Source of the DNA: Cinclus cinclus
Taxonomy: Eukaryota > Chordata > Aves > Passeriformes > Cinclidae
Assembly (NCBI RefSeq): GCF_963662255.1
Contig: NC_085059.1
Span: 1,350,501 to 1,414,500 of the forward strand
Reading direction: 5' to 3'
DNA length: 64,000 bases
Position numbers and translations under genes: made by a program
Shown: one piece after another, positions 11,964 through 24,928 of the stretch
Layout of the letters: each line of letters opens with the position of its first letter
Position numbering within the stretch: position 1 is the stretch's first letter
Notes under the pieces: model-generated
Database searches by the model: none
Told to the model about the DNA's origin: nothing
Seen by the model: the letters and a program-made list of their open reading frames with translations, nothing else

Positions 11964-14900
11964 TCAAAGGCTCCCTGGCACTGCAGGTGTCCCAGACCAG
12001 CCCTAAAAGCCACAATTAAGGGCTCTCTGGTGGTGAGCACTGGTACAGACCACACACAGTTTAATAACTGGAAATATGGCAGGCTGAAAAACAGTTGCCT
12101 CAATTTATTCCAGAGTAGGAAACTTAAAATCTGCCACCAGCTTGTCAAAATTTCTTCTTTTTTTTTCTGTTGTTGTTGTTGTTTTCCTTTTTGAAAAATA
12201 AGAGAGAAAATAGCTGGGGCTCCAATTCTCCCATATTAAAATATACAGTGGGGTCCTGTTCAGGCATTCAAAGAGAATCTTTGGATCTCTGTAGGAACAA
12301 TCTGTTTCGTTATCACTAAATTTGGCATGGACTCTGCTCCCCTTGGAAGCCAGCTGTGCCCTCTTCTGTGTCTCCCATCTCTCCCGCTCCAGGAACAGCC
12401 CCCGTGGGCAGGTGCCACATGGAGATACATAAAGAGGGATGAAGGAAATGGGAAGAAGCCACTTGGAACTAGATTTCCAAAAGTTGTCAGCAATTTGAGC
12501 TCTGTGCTCAAACAATTTGGGATATGTGAAAATGTGGCACTAACCCTTTCCTGCTTAACATCCATTGGCAATTATTCACCTCTCACTCACCATCCCAAAC
12601 AAACCTTTGGAAAACCAAAGTTTGTTTGCAAAAAATGTTTTTTTTTAGAAAGCAAAGCCCCCTGTCACCTGAAGCACAGAACAAGACAGATCTGCTTCAC
12701 AGTGAATTCCATTACAATCCTCTGCAAAGGAAAATACTAAGAAAATAATGTTGCAATTAAGTGATTTACCTTAAAACCTATTTCTGTGGAGGGTGGCAGA
12801 AGTTGCTGGCCTGTGGAGTGAGCCTGGCCCTGCTGTGTCTCTAACACCGCTTTGGTTGTCCTGTTCTTCCATGCTGCAACACAGGGGCCATCTCAGGAGT
12901 CCCCTGGGAGATTCTACACTCATGTATTCTCAAGTCTTTGGCTGTAGAGATTCAGGAATGTTCCGGAAATTTCCACCTTAATAAATTTGTATCAGTGTTT
13001 CTAAAATGACAGTGAAATGTTCTCTATGACAAAATGACAGCCACGTTCTCTAAGCTTGATCATCTGCAAAGGAACATCTCAGTCCTTTTTTTTCCCTCCT
13101 CATTTACTGTAAACCTCGAGGTCAAGGAAGGTTTGATAGCTCTGGGATTAAACATTTATGAAGACAGAGCTCTCCACACCAGCCAAACAAAACTTACTTT
13201 TAAATAAGGAATACTTACCTACACCAGGGAAACTTTTTCATGGTGCCTGCTCCTGCCCTTTTCAGTGTAAGTGCTTGTTTTATCATCATTTACACATACA
13301 AAACCATGGCAACAAGGAAACACTACAGCTGTATTAATAGGAATGGCTGCTTACTTTCCATTGACCTTTTGCTTGGGAAAAAGAAAATAATCAGGGCTTC
13401 AGCTGATATTGAAGAAAATCAGACTTAACAGTGCCTAACAGCAGATCTGCTTTGAAGCATCCTCTAGCATTTCTTCAGTTTATGGAAGCTCATGGACACT
13501 GGCTGCACATTCCTGATACCTTCCTTCTGACAAAAAGCATAGAAATGTCAAGAAAACAAAATTACATAGATCTGCACAGATTTTCCCAAGGGTCACAGCA
13601 TTCCAACATTTTCAAGATCCTCTCAGTGATGAAATTTCACAGCAAACATTTCATAAGAGATGAGCCTCTCATTAGGGTCTGTACAGGAACAGGGAAGGTT
13701 GCAGGAGTCAAAAGACATCAGCTCATATTAAGACCCAACATTTAAGGCACTTTTGAAGAAAAACTCCCTTATGCACCTTCAGGCAACAATTTGAAAGCTG
13801 TGCAGCTTCTGCAGCTTCTATTGGCTTATCCCCAGCTCCATGAGGACAAGGGTCTTGGTCGTATCCAACCAAATTCACTGGTAGTTGGGCAATGTAATTT
13901 GCTTCATCTGCTGTCTGGAACTCTCCCCCACAGCTGTTGTCTCCTCTGCTCCATGCAGGAATACTTGGGAAGAGAAACTGCCAGCCATATACCAAATATA
14001 CAGATATAAAATTTTTATAAAATCATCTTTTCATATTCTAATGGGAAAATAATGCATGGAAAAAAACACAATTATTGGTGAATGTAAAGAGGATCAAATA
14101 TCCTATTTTTTTAATCTTACTGCTGAGCTCAGAGTAGACAAAGCATCTCTGTAGCTTTGGACATGAAAGTAAAGCAAAATGTTCTGGAGGAAAAGGAGGT
14201 AGAAAATATTTAGGAATTTAACTTATTGCAGCTGGCTACTGATACACTGAATGAGCTGAGAGGAAGTGCATCATTATCATTATGAAATAAAAGTGCTCTG
14301 GCTACTTGTGAGCAGAAGCTCTTCAGGAGTTAACAGAAGCACCTCCAGAAGACTTTCCTGGATACCGAGATCAGATGCAGGGTCTGCACTGCTTGTCTGG
14401 CACTGGATTTTCTTCTTTCCTTACTCACTACTCCGTCAGCCAGATAAAAGGATGTTAAGTAGTTTTTACTGATGTACAGTTTTTTCCTCCTGTGACCAGT
14501 ATTTTAGAAAGTACTCATGACACAAACTTCGCCACTTAGCAGGTGATCATGAGCATAATTTCTAGATTTTCAAATCCTTAGTCTTTACGTTTGTCCTAAG
14601 TCTTCATCTGACTGTGTGGCTTTGATAAAACTTAATAAAGCTGCCTAGCAGAATTCTTTAAAGTATGCCAAAAACATGTTTTCCTTTCCTGTTCCTTTTG
14701 TGGCTTTCTCTTCTGATTCCATTTCCTGCTTTATTTTTCAGAGTGGGAAAAATAGGGCTGGATCATTTTGACTAGAATCTCCTTGGCATTAAACACCGCA
14801 ATTAAATAATATCTTGGTGTCAATACACAAAGGGTAAAATCTTGGTTTCAGGGAAATTATACCTTTTATTGTGGTGAGACCAATTGGGTTTTTTTTCTTC

Positions 14901-15194
14901 ATCCTTACAATTTCCCCTCACAGGGTGATTAATCATAAGAGGAGGAAATATCTGACTGTATGTTTGCGAAGAGCTATTCAAATATACACCACTTAGCAAC
15001 TAAGTTTTGTTTAACACTTTTTGTCCCTCTCTGAGTTACTTTATTCCCAACAAAATGTTAAGACCCAAGAAAAACAAAGCTTTTCCCAAAAGAACGATTA
15101 CTGCTTGAGAGCAGTCGCCCATATGAGTGTAAATTAACTGCATGAGGGATTATTTATTCTCTTGATGGCATTTTGAGGTAATTGTTTTTAACGA
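11964..15194. other. Unique sequence, no gene seen
   Basis: There is a T-rich tract with (GTT)n at about 12151-12192. Otherwise the sequence is non-repetitive and moderately AT-rich. No open frame shows a recognisable domain. The stretch from about 15115 to 15195 is AT-rich and of high complexity (TTATTTATTCTC, GGTAATTGTTTTTAAC). It could be non-coding conserved sequence, but I cannot test this. Confidence 0.55.
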
Positions 15195-15262
15195 TGATGA
15201 GGAAGGGCTGGAGCATCTCTGTGCCCAGGAAAGGCTGAGGGAGCTGGGGCTGCTCAGCTGAG
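15195..15262 (+). mobile_element. CR1 LINE fragment, internal piece
   Basis: The + strand reads 'GGGCTGGAGCATCTCTGTG', 'CCCAGGAAAGGCTGAGGGAG' and 'CTGGGGCTGCTCAGCTGAG'. This is CR1 sense text from the region just upstream of the 3' UTR. The same words occur in the CR1 at 53.3 kb, which supports the call. Only about 70 bp are recognisable and both ends are decayed. Confidence 0.75.
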
Positions 15263-18200
15263 CGGGAACACAGGTAAGGCACAGTACCAGACAGAACATT
15301 AGTCCTGAAGAAATGGTCCTGAGTGCAAAGTTTGGGATGGTTCCTGGGCATTGAGGAGAGCCCACCAGCCCTCTGGAACCCTTCTGCAGAGCATCATCAA
15401 ATGCCAGGCCAGCAGCTCCTGTGGGAAGGGGCAATTGCCAGGAGCCTTTCCTGTGCCTGATGGAGGCATCACCCCCTCACCGTGCAGGGGACAGACTCCC
15501 AGGTGTCACTGTCCCTCCGTGGTGCTGGCAGTCACAGCCAGAGTGCCTGCAGAGGTGATTTAACCCCAGGAGAGGGCAATCACCCCCAGGGGCTCCAGCT
15601 CTGCAGGGAACCCGAACAATTAGTGCAGACTGGTTCCCTAACTTCCCGATTTCTGAAGTGAGGAGAGGTGAATTCCTTCCTTTTTATCTTTCTGTACCAA
15701 GAGCTGGAAAGGGATGCAAACAAAACACGCTCTGGGAGAAGGCGTGTGAGAGAAGAGCTGGCGTGGAAAGCTCTACACCTGGGTTTTGTTTCTGAAACCT
15801 TTCAACAGGCTGCACTCTCATGGTGCCTGTACACTGCGGAAATGGAATAAAGAGAATTTTCTTGTCTGTTTGGATTATAAAATGTTCACTGGGACGGTTT
15901 GTGTGACGCCTGGGAAGTCCTGAGTTTTACTATGGGACAAAACCCCCCACACTTCTGGAAATGATTTAACGGCTGTGGGCATCAGGAGGACAGAACAGAT
16001 AAGGAACCAAAGGTGCTTCATGAAAAATGGCTGTGGAAAGTCTTGTCCTAAACCAGCAGCTCACAAAGAGATGACAAAGGGCAAGGAAATGAAACCTGTC
16101 ACTATTCCACCACCATCCACGAGAGCTCGCTGTTTGTGCCAGCTGTGCTGCAACGCTCATGGCTCTTGCGTGTCCACAACCTCATTTGTAGCTTATAATT
16201 TGGTTTTCCTTGATATCTTTTTTGTCTCGAGTTTCTTTGCTCAGTTCCCAAAGAGAAATCATGAGCAAAAGCTCAGTCAGAGCAGTGGGAGTGGGAGTGG
16301 CACAGAGGGGACACCTGACATTCGCACCCCTGACATTCCCACACCTGACATTCCTGCGCTGAGGGAGCTGCTGGAGCCCCAGGTGTATTGCAGCCAGGGA
16401 TGCACCCGGTGCTGCTCCTGCACTTCCCTCAGGTACCTGGGGCAGGGAGACCCTTGTGAAACTGGAGACCTGTGCCTGTAAAAGCAGCTGCAGTGGGCAA
16501 ATGGTTTGAATTAAAGAGCGAGCCAATCCAAATTTCTCCCTGAGAAAAAGGCAAGGGATGGAACGCAGCTATCTGAGAGCAGCTGGGCTCCAAACAAAGC
16601 ACTCACAGGTGCCTGAAGGAAGGATGTTTGCACTGTGCTGACTTATCAAGCCACATGATTTGTAGGGATGTGGGCAGCCATCTCAAGTTTAACTGGGTTG
16701 GACCCATCCCTTATATCTTTTGAACAAACTCTGGCTTCAAGTTTCACTTCTTACTAGACGTGGCTTACGCCCTGTGGAAAAAAAGGACAGATCCTGTCTG
16801 TTCCATGCTTGCTCATAACCGGATTTTTAGTAGATCAGATGCCTCTGGCTCTGCTGAGATAGAGCCTGGTGCTGGAAATAGGTGTGGTAAGGAAGGACTG
16901 TGAGTTAAAAAAGGGACTGAAAGTATGTAAAGAGAAGGTTTCAAGGCAGAAGTTCAGCCTCCATTATCATGGCACAGAGAAAGGGAGGGCACACGTTCCC
17001 TAAAAGATTGCTGGGGCAGGTAACCTCAGATTTCAGTAACAAAATCTTATTGGGCCAGTTTACTGGGATCAGTGCTTCTCAAACCAACTTGCCACATGCC
17101 TGTTGGGTGGTGGGGACTGTTGGGTGACTCCTCTCAGGGCCAGCCAGCAGCACCCAAGGGTTTGATCTGGTATTGTCTGTATTGACTGTATCATCAGACC
17201 AAATTGTCCAGTTGATAATGATCCATCCAGTTTTTCTACTGGTGTTCCCAGGGTAGCCTGGGATCTCCAGGCCAGGCTGTTTGTTTGTTTTTTATTCTCT
17301 ATTCCCATGTAAACCCTTCCTGAGGTTCTGGTCCTGCACAGAGAAGAGGAGCTTTATGATTTGGGATCTTTATTGCATCTGAAGGGATAAAAGGAAAAAC
17401 ATCAAACTTCCACTTCTGTCAACAATCAGCAGGAAAAGCACAACACAAACCCACCTGGGACACTGAGGAAACTCCTGTTCTGTGGTGTCATCCTGCTGCC
17501 TACAGCTGCAATGAAAGTGAACATTTAATGGGACAACCCAAAGCTAATGTGACTTTTAAAGCACTTTTCTTCTATACCTTTGGCCTGCACCTGTATTTGT
17601 GTACAAATGCCTGTATTCTCCACACTAGGTTTCTCTTGGTGTCCAGTCTGCTGCTGAGCTGATGTCTGACAGCCCCTGGCTGCCCTCCACTGACTCAGAC
17701 CTGTGTTCCCTGGGCTGCTCCAAATCTGGCTCAGTTATTATTTAAGTAGGAACTAAGTAACAAATACAGAGAAATTTGGCTACAACCTCTTCTGCTTCTT
17801 TACTGGATTTTCACAGGGGTTTAAGCATTAATTTTTGGGCTGGCAGGAATTCTGTGCTCTGTTTCCCAGACCCAGGAGTGGTAGTTGCACATTGTCCCCC
17901 CACGGCTGATACATGGGGTGCACAGATCTATCACAGCCCATTGCTGGAGAATGGAACTTTTTAGCTGTTGTTGCCCAGGTCTGCTCTCCAATGAGCCCAA
18001 GTACCAACCTGTGTTGGAGTTTGCATCAAATTCAGGACGTGGGGGCCTCAGAGGTTTGGAGTTACCCAGAGGGAACAAGCCAGTCCTGGCACAAGAGTCA
18101 CCATCTTACCCACCAATGAATGGATTCCAGATTTGCTTCCTCAGTTATTTTATTAAAGAGGAAAAGATTTGGGGCACAGATTGGTGTTAGCCAGTGATCC

Positions 18201-18395
18201 TCCACACTCTGTTGCCATCAAATCCCTTTCTCCATGAAGTTACTACTTTGAAAGAGTGAAGGAGAATGGTTTGCAGATCTACCTTTGCTCATAAGCTGAC
18301 ACCTCAGCTCTGTTCTTTCCAGGGAAAATGAAATCCAGGGACTATTTCCCTGATATCTTTGGCTTGTTAGAGAAGGAGTTTCTATTTTGGTTTGT
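15263..18395. other. Unique sequence, no gene seen
   Basis: Apart from a 3 x 15 bp tandem repeat at 16311-16355, I see no repeat, exon or RNA gene. The plus-strand frame at 15975-16481 reads through the small repeat (giving T-P-D-I triplets) and has no domain I recognise. Confidence 0.55.
16311..16355. repeat. 15-bp tandem repeat, 3 copies
   Basis: Three consecutive 15-bp units of the form ACACCTGACATTCSC (S = C or G) differ at one to three bases. The period is a multiple of three, so the open frame through it shows a repeated five-residue motif. This does not indicate a protein. Confidence 0.9.
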
Positions 18396-18400
18396 CCTTG
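18396..18400. repeat. Target-site duplication, left copy
   Basis: CCTTG lies immediately before the TG start of the LTR and is repeated exactly after its CA end at 19115-19119. Because it is intact, the LTR boundaries can be placed to the base. Confidence 0.85.
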
Positions 18401-19114
18401 TGTTGGGGGTTGGTTCTTTCCCTTTTCCCTCTGTGGAATTTTCTCCATTGTCATGCTAAGATACCTGTTGACTGGGCCCTGGTGACAAGGGGGAAGGGAG
18501 GGGAGGGGAGGGAAGAGGGAAACACCTCGAGATTCAAACAGCCAGAAGAGGAGAAGGAAGGCTCTGGCTCGGCCCATTTCCCCCGTGGAGTTCGGACAAG
18601 AAGGACGATCACCGCCTCAAACCCATCCCTGCCATCCCAGCTCCAGGAGCCATCCTCACTGCTGTCAGACCCTGCCCTGCTGCCTTCTCACTGTAACCTG
18701 CCACCATCCAGCACTCTGCTGAGCACCAGGACCCACACCGTGAGCGGAGAGCTCTCTCCATCTCTGTATCCCCCTGGGACAGCTCTGCCATCACCCCCAG
18801 CCCTCCTGCGGCTCTGCGGGACCTGCCCGCCCCCAGCACCGGGAACTGCAGCTCAGGGAAAAGGTGCCTGCAGCCAGAAAGGGACTGGGACTGAGTTACT
18901 GGTCTGTTTGTGGCTAATTTCATAGCTGTTGTTGTTCTTGTTTGTCTTGTTAGATGTACGAGTAAAGAACTGTTATTCCTACCCCCATATCTTTGCCTGA
19001 GAGCTCCCTTAATTTCAAAATCATAATAATCTGTAGGAAGGAAGGATCACATTTTTCAGTTCAAAGGGAGGCTTCTGCTTTCCTCAGCAAACACCTGTCT
19101 TTCAAACCAGGACA
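18401..19114 (+). mobile_element. Solo LTR of an avian endogenous retrovirus (ERVL-like)
   Basis: The element begins TGTTGGGGGTTGG and ends AAACCAGGACA, so it has the TGT...ACA ends of a retroviral LTR. It is flanked by a perfect 5-bp direct repeat, CCTTG at 18396-18400 and CCTTG at 19115-19119, which is the target-site duplication. Five bases fit ERVL-type integration in birds. Internal words such as 'TCTTGTTAGATGTACGAGTA', 'AAGAACTGTTATTCCTA' and 'TTTGCCTGAGAGCTCCCTTA' match, from memory, an abundant passerine LTR. There is no gag, pol or env sequence on either side, so this is a solo LTR left by recombination between the two LTRs of a provirus. Near its 5' end is a purine tract of repeated GGGGA (about 18489-18520) that could form a G-quadruplex. 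The orientation is inferred from the remembered consensus. Confidence 0.9.
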
Positions 19115-19119
19115 CCTTG
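19115..19119. repeat. Target-site duplication, right copy
   Basis: CCTTG lies immediately after the CA end of the LTR and is identical to the left copy at 18396-18400. Confidence 0.85.
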
Positions 19120-21260
19120 CCAGCCCTGGAGCTGAGAGCAGTGTCTCTGGCAGGGGTTGAGAGCAGTGGCTCTGACAGAAGCTGTGTCCCTGCTGCTGTG
19201 AGGACACACACTCAGCCAGAGCCCCACTGCTGAGCTGGGACTTGCTTGAAGCAAGGCTCCAACAGTCTGGGATCAAACTGGCACCACCAGCCAGGATTCA
19301 AGTTTGAGAAAGAGGAATTCACTGAGTCACAGTCCCCCTGTTCACTGGGAGCAGAAGCTGCAGTGGGATGCTCACCTGTGTAGTGGCTGGGCTGGTTACA
19401 GAAAGTCTGACTGTTCATGATTTCAGTTTCAGAGACTGCAAAGAGAACTTCCAGACTGAAATCATCCTTGCTGCTCATGCAGAATAATGTGACCTGCATT
19501 ACTCAGTTCATTTCTAGAATAATAAGATGCTTTCCTCTTTCCATCTTAGCAAAGCCACTGAGAAATTCTGCTTTTCCTGTGGAGTTCATCTTTCACAAAA
19601 TCCTTATGGTAACACCTAAATATTCTTGTTATCTCCATGACTTCAAGAAACCACAATTTCACCCACCAGTACTGCAGAAAGCACTTCCTTGTTGGAGACT
19701 GGAATATTGTTAAAGTCCCATCTCTAATCTCCCAAAGAACAAAGCCAAAAATTAATTAAGCAAAACTGGTAAATGCATTTCCAATTGATTTTAATACTGC
19801 TGTTTGGAAAGGGGGGATGTTGACCATGTTTCATAATAGTAGGTAAAGAAAATATTTTTGCTTCAAAGAATAATTTTATATATTATGATCAATTCAAATG
19901 ACATGGCAGGATTGGGGTGAATGCTTCAAAACCCTCAGCCTTGTCCATGGCATCCCACCATCAGCAGTCCAACATCCACTCCTGGATCCACAGCAGCAGT
20001 TTCACCTCGTAAAGAGTATTTGTCTGTTGAGACTATCTGCGAGAAATTTATCACAATATTTAGACTGGATTCTGAAACAAAATTGAAATTCCCACAAAAT
20101 ACCAGGTTACCTACAATAACACTCCCTGTGCCAGTCAAAAAATACCCCTACATTAAAAATAAGTATTATTCAGATCACCTACAAGTACTGCTTAAGTACA
20201 AATCCAGGGGAGTTCCATTGAGGAAAAGTGAGGTTATATTCTGCTTTGGGAGAATTAATCTGTAGCAAGTATCCTGAGGTTTTTCTTTTTTATCTCAATG
20301 TTTTTCCCCTCATTATTTCCTTCCTTTTGAATGAACCAGAGTTGACAAATTGGCCTGGTGCTGTCCAAGCCACATGCTGCTTGACTTCATGGCACTTGTG
20401 GTTTTAGGGGATTCATTGTTTGCAGAGAGAATCTCTTCTGCCGGGAAGATCAGAACTTCTGATGCAATCCCATGAAACCCACAAACCACCTCCCTGTTCA
20501 GACCTTCAGGCTTGGGGTAATTTTTCGCTTTCTGCCGAATTCTTGGCAAGTGTGTCAGATCACAGGCCATGACTAGAATCCTGAAGAAATCTGAAAAATT
20601 TGTTTGGCAAAACCTCTGGAGATTGTTCTGCTTAATCTGCAGAAGGCTCATTTCAGGTCCTGTGCTACTGTGGAAAATGGCTTTCCTCTTAATTGGTGTC
20701 CTCACCGCTCCCAGCAGGGATATGCTGGTGAGGAATGAAAATAGATGTGTGCCTGGAATAGCTGAGAACTCCAAGAATAATTCTAACCACCTGTATCAAG
20801 CACATTCTTCTTCAGATCACTTAGAAGTCAAAGAAACACCTAACTCTCTTTCCAACATGCAAACTGAGTTTAAAACTCAATAAGTTTTGTATTTCCCCCC
20901 CCCCCCAAGGCTGGCTGTAGAAGATCCTTCTCAATTTATCTGGGACCCCACTGATTGCAAGCATGCCCCTGCTTGCCCGAGGGATCAAAGTGGTGTTTGT
21001 GTTGACAAGGGAAATAAGGGACAGGTTTCGGTGCTGAAATCGTGCAGCGTTCCCCATGAACACCACCCCAGGGATGTGTTCACCTCTGTATGTAAACCTG
21101 CAGAGGAGAAAAGGGGTTTGCTTTGAACTGGTGCCTCGAGTCAGAAGCCGGCACTGTACACACAGACGGGCTGGGATTTTCACACCATCATCTGTGTCCT
21201 TTGTGGACATCTTTGGGAAAAGGTGTCAGATGCTGGTGAGTGCAGCCATCCAGGGACATG
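19120..21260. other. Unique sequence, no gene seen
   Basis: No supportable gene. A run of 12 C lies at 20895-20906. The open frames here (longest about 150 codons, minus strand, 20313-20774) lack recognisable domains. Confidence 0.55.
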
Positions 21261-21568
21261 GAATCATGGACTTACAAAATGGCTTGGGTTGGAAGGGATC
21301 CTAAAGCTCATCCCATTCCACCCCTGCCATGGCAGGGACACTTTCCACTGTCCCAGGCTGCTCCCAGCCCCAGTGTCCGACCTGGCCTTGGGCACTGCCA
21401 GGGATCCAGGGGCAGCCACAGCTGCTCTGGGCACCCTGTGCCAGCCCTGCCCACCCTGCCAGGGAACAACTCCTGCCCAATATCCCATCCAGCCCTGCCC
21501 TCTGGCAGTGGGAAGCCATTCCCTGTGTCCTGGCACTACATACCCAGTCCTTCTCCATCTCTTCATGG
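21261..21568 (-). mobile_element. CR1 LINE fragment, 3' end intact
   Basis: The + strand is the antisense of CR1. It opens with 'GAATCATGGACTTACAAAAT', then 'GGGTTGGAAGGGATCC', 'CACCCCTGCCATGGCAGGGA', 'CTGGCCTTGGGCACTGCCAG' and 'GCCATTCCCTGTGTCCTGGC', ending near CTTCTCCATCTCTTCATGG. The element is on the minus strand with its 3' end at 21261. The reading resembles the text of young avian CR1 copies. An 85-bp stretch (21381-21465) is identical to the CR1 at 25025-25109. It is 5'-truncated and holds only 3' UTR. Confidence 0.92.
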
Positions 21569-24500
21569 ATTTGGTTATTGTCTTTGCATGCACTGGTGGT
21601 TATATTTTCATTCTTCTTATTCTGCTACTGAAGCAGCTCATTTCTCTGCTCAGATAGAAGAAATAAATCCAGCACTGTTTAAGGAACCAGCCCGAAGCAA
21701 TAGATCCCAAATAACAGATCCCAGAGTGCTCCCCTGGTGAACACTGAGCACAGAGTGCCTCTGCACACACCTTTGGAAAACGTCAACACAGCAACAAAAA
21801 TGAAAATCTGCTTGGAAATCATTTGATGTACAGGAACCAGAAATCACAAACAGGGATCTGTAGCATTTTAAGAAAATATATAAACCCTCCCCAAACCCCT
21901 GTTCCCCCATCCAAATTTTGAGTCCCCAGGCTCTACCTGACGTGCACTGTAATGAACAGCACCAGGGGGAGGGTTCTGTGAGCAAACCCAGAATAATGAC
22001 ATGTGTGAAAAGCTGCTTCCCAGCATGGCATTGCTCCAGAGTTACATATGGAAATTAATATCCTAATTAATAAGGGGTTGTGAAGCAGTAAATATTGAGG
22101 GCAGGCAGAAATTGCTGGAGTGATTCTGTGACATGACACAGTGGGGGCACAGATATTAGCAAAGATGTGGTGGATGTACAAAAATATTTGGAAAATTTTC
22201 CTGCCTTTCCAGTCCAATCCTCTGTCTGAGGATTATATGCAAGTGGTACACAGCACTCCAAGCCAGTTTAGAACGATGTGATAAACCAACTACCAAATCC
22301 ACTTTGTCTCTCCATGTCCAGCATTCTTAGACGCTGATGGAGCAAAGAAAGTAAAGGGAAGTAAATTGATAAACATGCCAGAAAAAAATTTTTGAGGGCT
22401 CATAATTCAGATCCAGTGAAAAAATTCTTTTTCATCCCAATTTTCTACTTTCCTCCAAGAGGTACAACACCCAGCAAGCTGGAACAATGTCAGCTGAGCA
22501 AGCCCTGAGCCAGGTAAAAGCTGCCCTTCCACTGGGAGCACAGCAAGCAGGTTACCATAGCCTTGAGTTTCTGATGTATCCCCATTCCAGCTGGTTTTCC
22601 ACCTAAAAGGAACAATGCCAATTTTTACTGCAGGAGGATTTAGCCCAGACAACTCTAAAATGAAACATGTAGCCAGATTGTTTGGGGGGTGTTTGATTGT
22701 TTGGAGCTTTGCTTGTTTGTTTTGGTGTTGAATTTATGGTAGATTGATCATGGAAAATTTAAATCCTGAAATATTTTCAAAAAAAGTGAAGTTATAATAG
22801 AGAAATCCTCTGGCTGCTCCCAAGAGTTAAACCAAGGAACAAGAGCTATCCTTCAACAGCAGCTCTGGTATCCACCCAAGAAAAATTCTACCAGACCAGC
22901 CAAAATCATGACTAAGAAGAGACTGAATTCACAAATATGTTATATGTGCAAATGTTAATCCCATGGTCCAATCCATCTTTCAAACCCAGCTGTGCTTTGC
23001 CAGAGCCCCTTGGGGCAGGAAGGCTTTGGAGCAGTTGCCCACTCAAGGTTTCCACCCAACACTTGGCTGTGGTAAAAACGACACATGACCAGGGCTGGGG
23101 AAAGAGATAAGAGGGAATGAGAGCTCCAGTGAGACAACCACTGCTTTTATAACCTCTGTGAGGGACAGCAAAACTGCCAGCAGCAAGGCAAAGGAATCAG
23201 AGCTGCAATCAATGTGTGAAGCACCGGTACCAAACCTGAAGCAAGGCAATGTCCTTAAAAGTGAGCAGGAAAGCTGGACTGGGAAGCCATTCCCTGTGCC
23301 CTGGCACTCCATACTGTCTGTTAGCAAGACGTGTCTCTCCATCTTTTTGCAGGATATGAGACACAGAAATCTCCCCTCCTAGTCTCTCACACAAAACTCC
23401 AGGTGACAGAGGCTCCACGAGCTAGGCTTCCATCCTCATGGACACATCCCTGCAGACCTGAACCCCTTCCTGGGCCCAGGGCTACAGACTCCTCAGCTGG
23501 AAGAGACTTCTTGTTACTTTTTTCTATTTCTTTATGAAATGGGCTTTGGAGCCTCAGTTGAAGTGCCAGGGGCGACAGAGAGCAGCAAATGAGAAAGAGC
23601 TTCTGGCACAAGCTGTGGGTGTTGTGCAAGAGATTCCAGAGTTGGAGATGGTTTGCAGCACAGACACCAAGCACCCCGTAAAATGTTTCAGATCTCCTGA
23701 GCCCGGCTCCAATAGGCTTTGAAGTGTTGACATCACATAAAATAAAATGCGTTGCTGTCCAAATGATCCCATTGGTTCCCCCCCCTCCTCACTTTGATAG
23801 CTTCTACAAAGCATTTTATATGGTTGAATAAATTTGAGTAACTCTTTACAAGTAAATCAAACCAAAATGATTTTTAAAAAAATAAATATTGGATGCTTAC
23901 TACCAGGCTTTCTCAAAAAATCCGATGTGTTTCCAAATACTCTGAGTACAAGATGGTGTGATGCAGCCTGGTGGGTAAACAGCCCTGGAGATGAACCTCT
24001 CCAAGGCACTGGGGTTTTGCAGCCTCAGACAATCACTGCTTTCCAAATTAAGGATCAGCTTGGTGATTAATTGATGGCACATATCAAAAAAATCAATTCT
24101 CGTGCCTCTCACCTACATTCTGTCTTTTTGTGCAAGTGGTTTTGTGAGGCTTTCAAAAATAAAATTTGCAAATTAAGATTAATTTCTAGCAGAATCTTTG
24201 GCCAGATCTCCCTCTCTGTTGCAGCAGATGGACTTTTGTGTGAAATATTTTTCCTTAGTTGCTATAGAAACATGCCAACATATTTCTGCTTAAGTGATTT
24301 GCTAGAGAACTGTTTGTTGTGTTGCCCAATGCTGACAGGAGTGAATCATTCTTAGTCTTCAGTCAAGGCTGATTAAAACCTGGTCTCTGGGTGTCTAACT
24401 GCTGCAGACTGCTGCTTACAGGGGGACATCCTGCTAAAGTCATTATGGCTGGGACATTTGCAGCATGCCTTGAAGCAAACAAGGCAGGTGGAAGCTTTAA

Positions 24501-24928
24501 AGCTACAAAATTTACTAAAACCTGAGAAAAACTCAAGGCTGAAACACAACTGGATGTAAAAAAAAGAAAAAAAAGGGCAGAAAATTTATGATGACCTTTA
24601 AGAAGATGATTTATAGGAGAATTGGTTCTAGAAGCCAGTTATGATGGAAACAACCCCCAGATGACATTCTCATGTGGAAGGACAGGTCATGTTCCTTCCA
24701 GAAGGGGTTTGAAGGAATGAACCAAGTTCATCCATGCCAGGCACTGCAAGGACCTTGCCCACAGCCAGGAGCAGCACGTCTGGCCCCATGCAAGCCCCAC
24801 GCCCCAAACACACCTCAGGTTATTCCACCACTGATGCTCTCTAATAAATCAGGTCTGAAATGCTTTGCTGTTCATCCCCCAGTGAACCCAACCTCAGCAG
24901 CAGCAAGCTGAAGATGCTGGAGGCAGAA
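21569..24928. other. Unique sequence with one CR1 scrap, no gene seen
   Basis: Only a 70-bp CR1 scrap at 23281-23351 is recognisable. The remainder is non-repetitive, with short A-rich runs near 24560. No open frame resembles a known protein. Confidence 0.55.
23281..23351 (-). mobile_element. CR1 LINE scrap
   Basis: The text 'GGGAAGCCATTCCCTGTGCC', 'CTGGCACTCCATACTGTC' and 'TCTCTCCATCTTTTTGCAGG' parallels the distal part of the CR1 copy at 21.5 kb. The usual 3' portion with the TTGGGTTGGAAGGG motif is missing, so this is an internally broken remnant. Confidence 0.75.
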
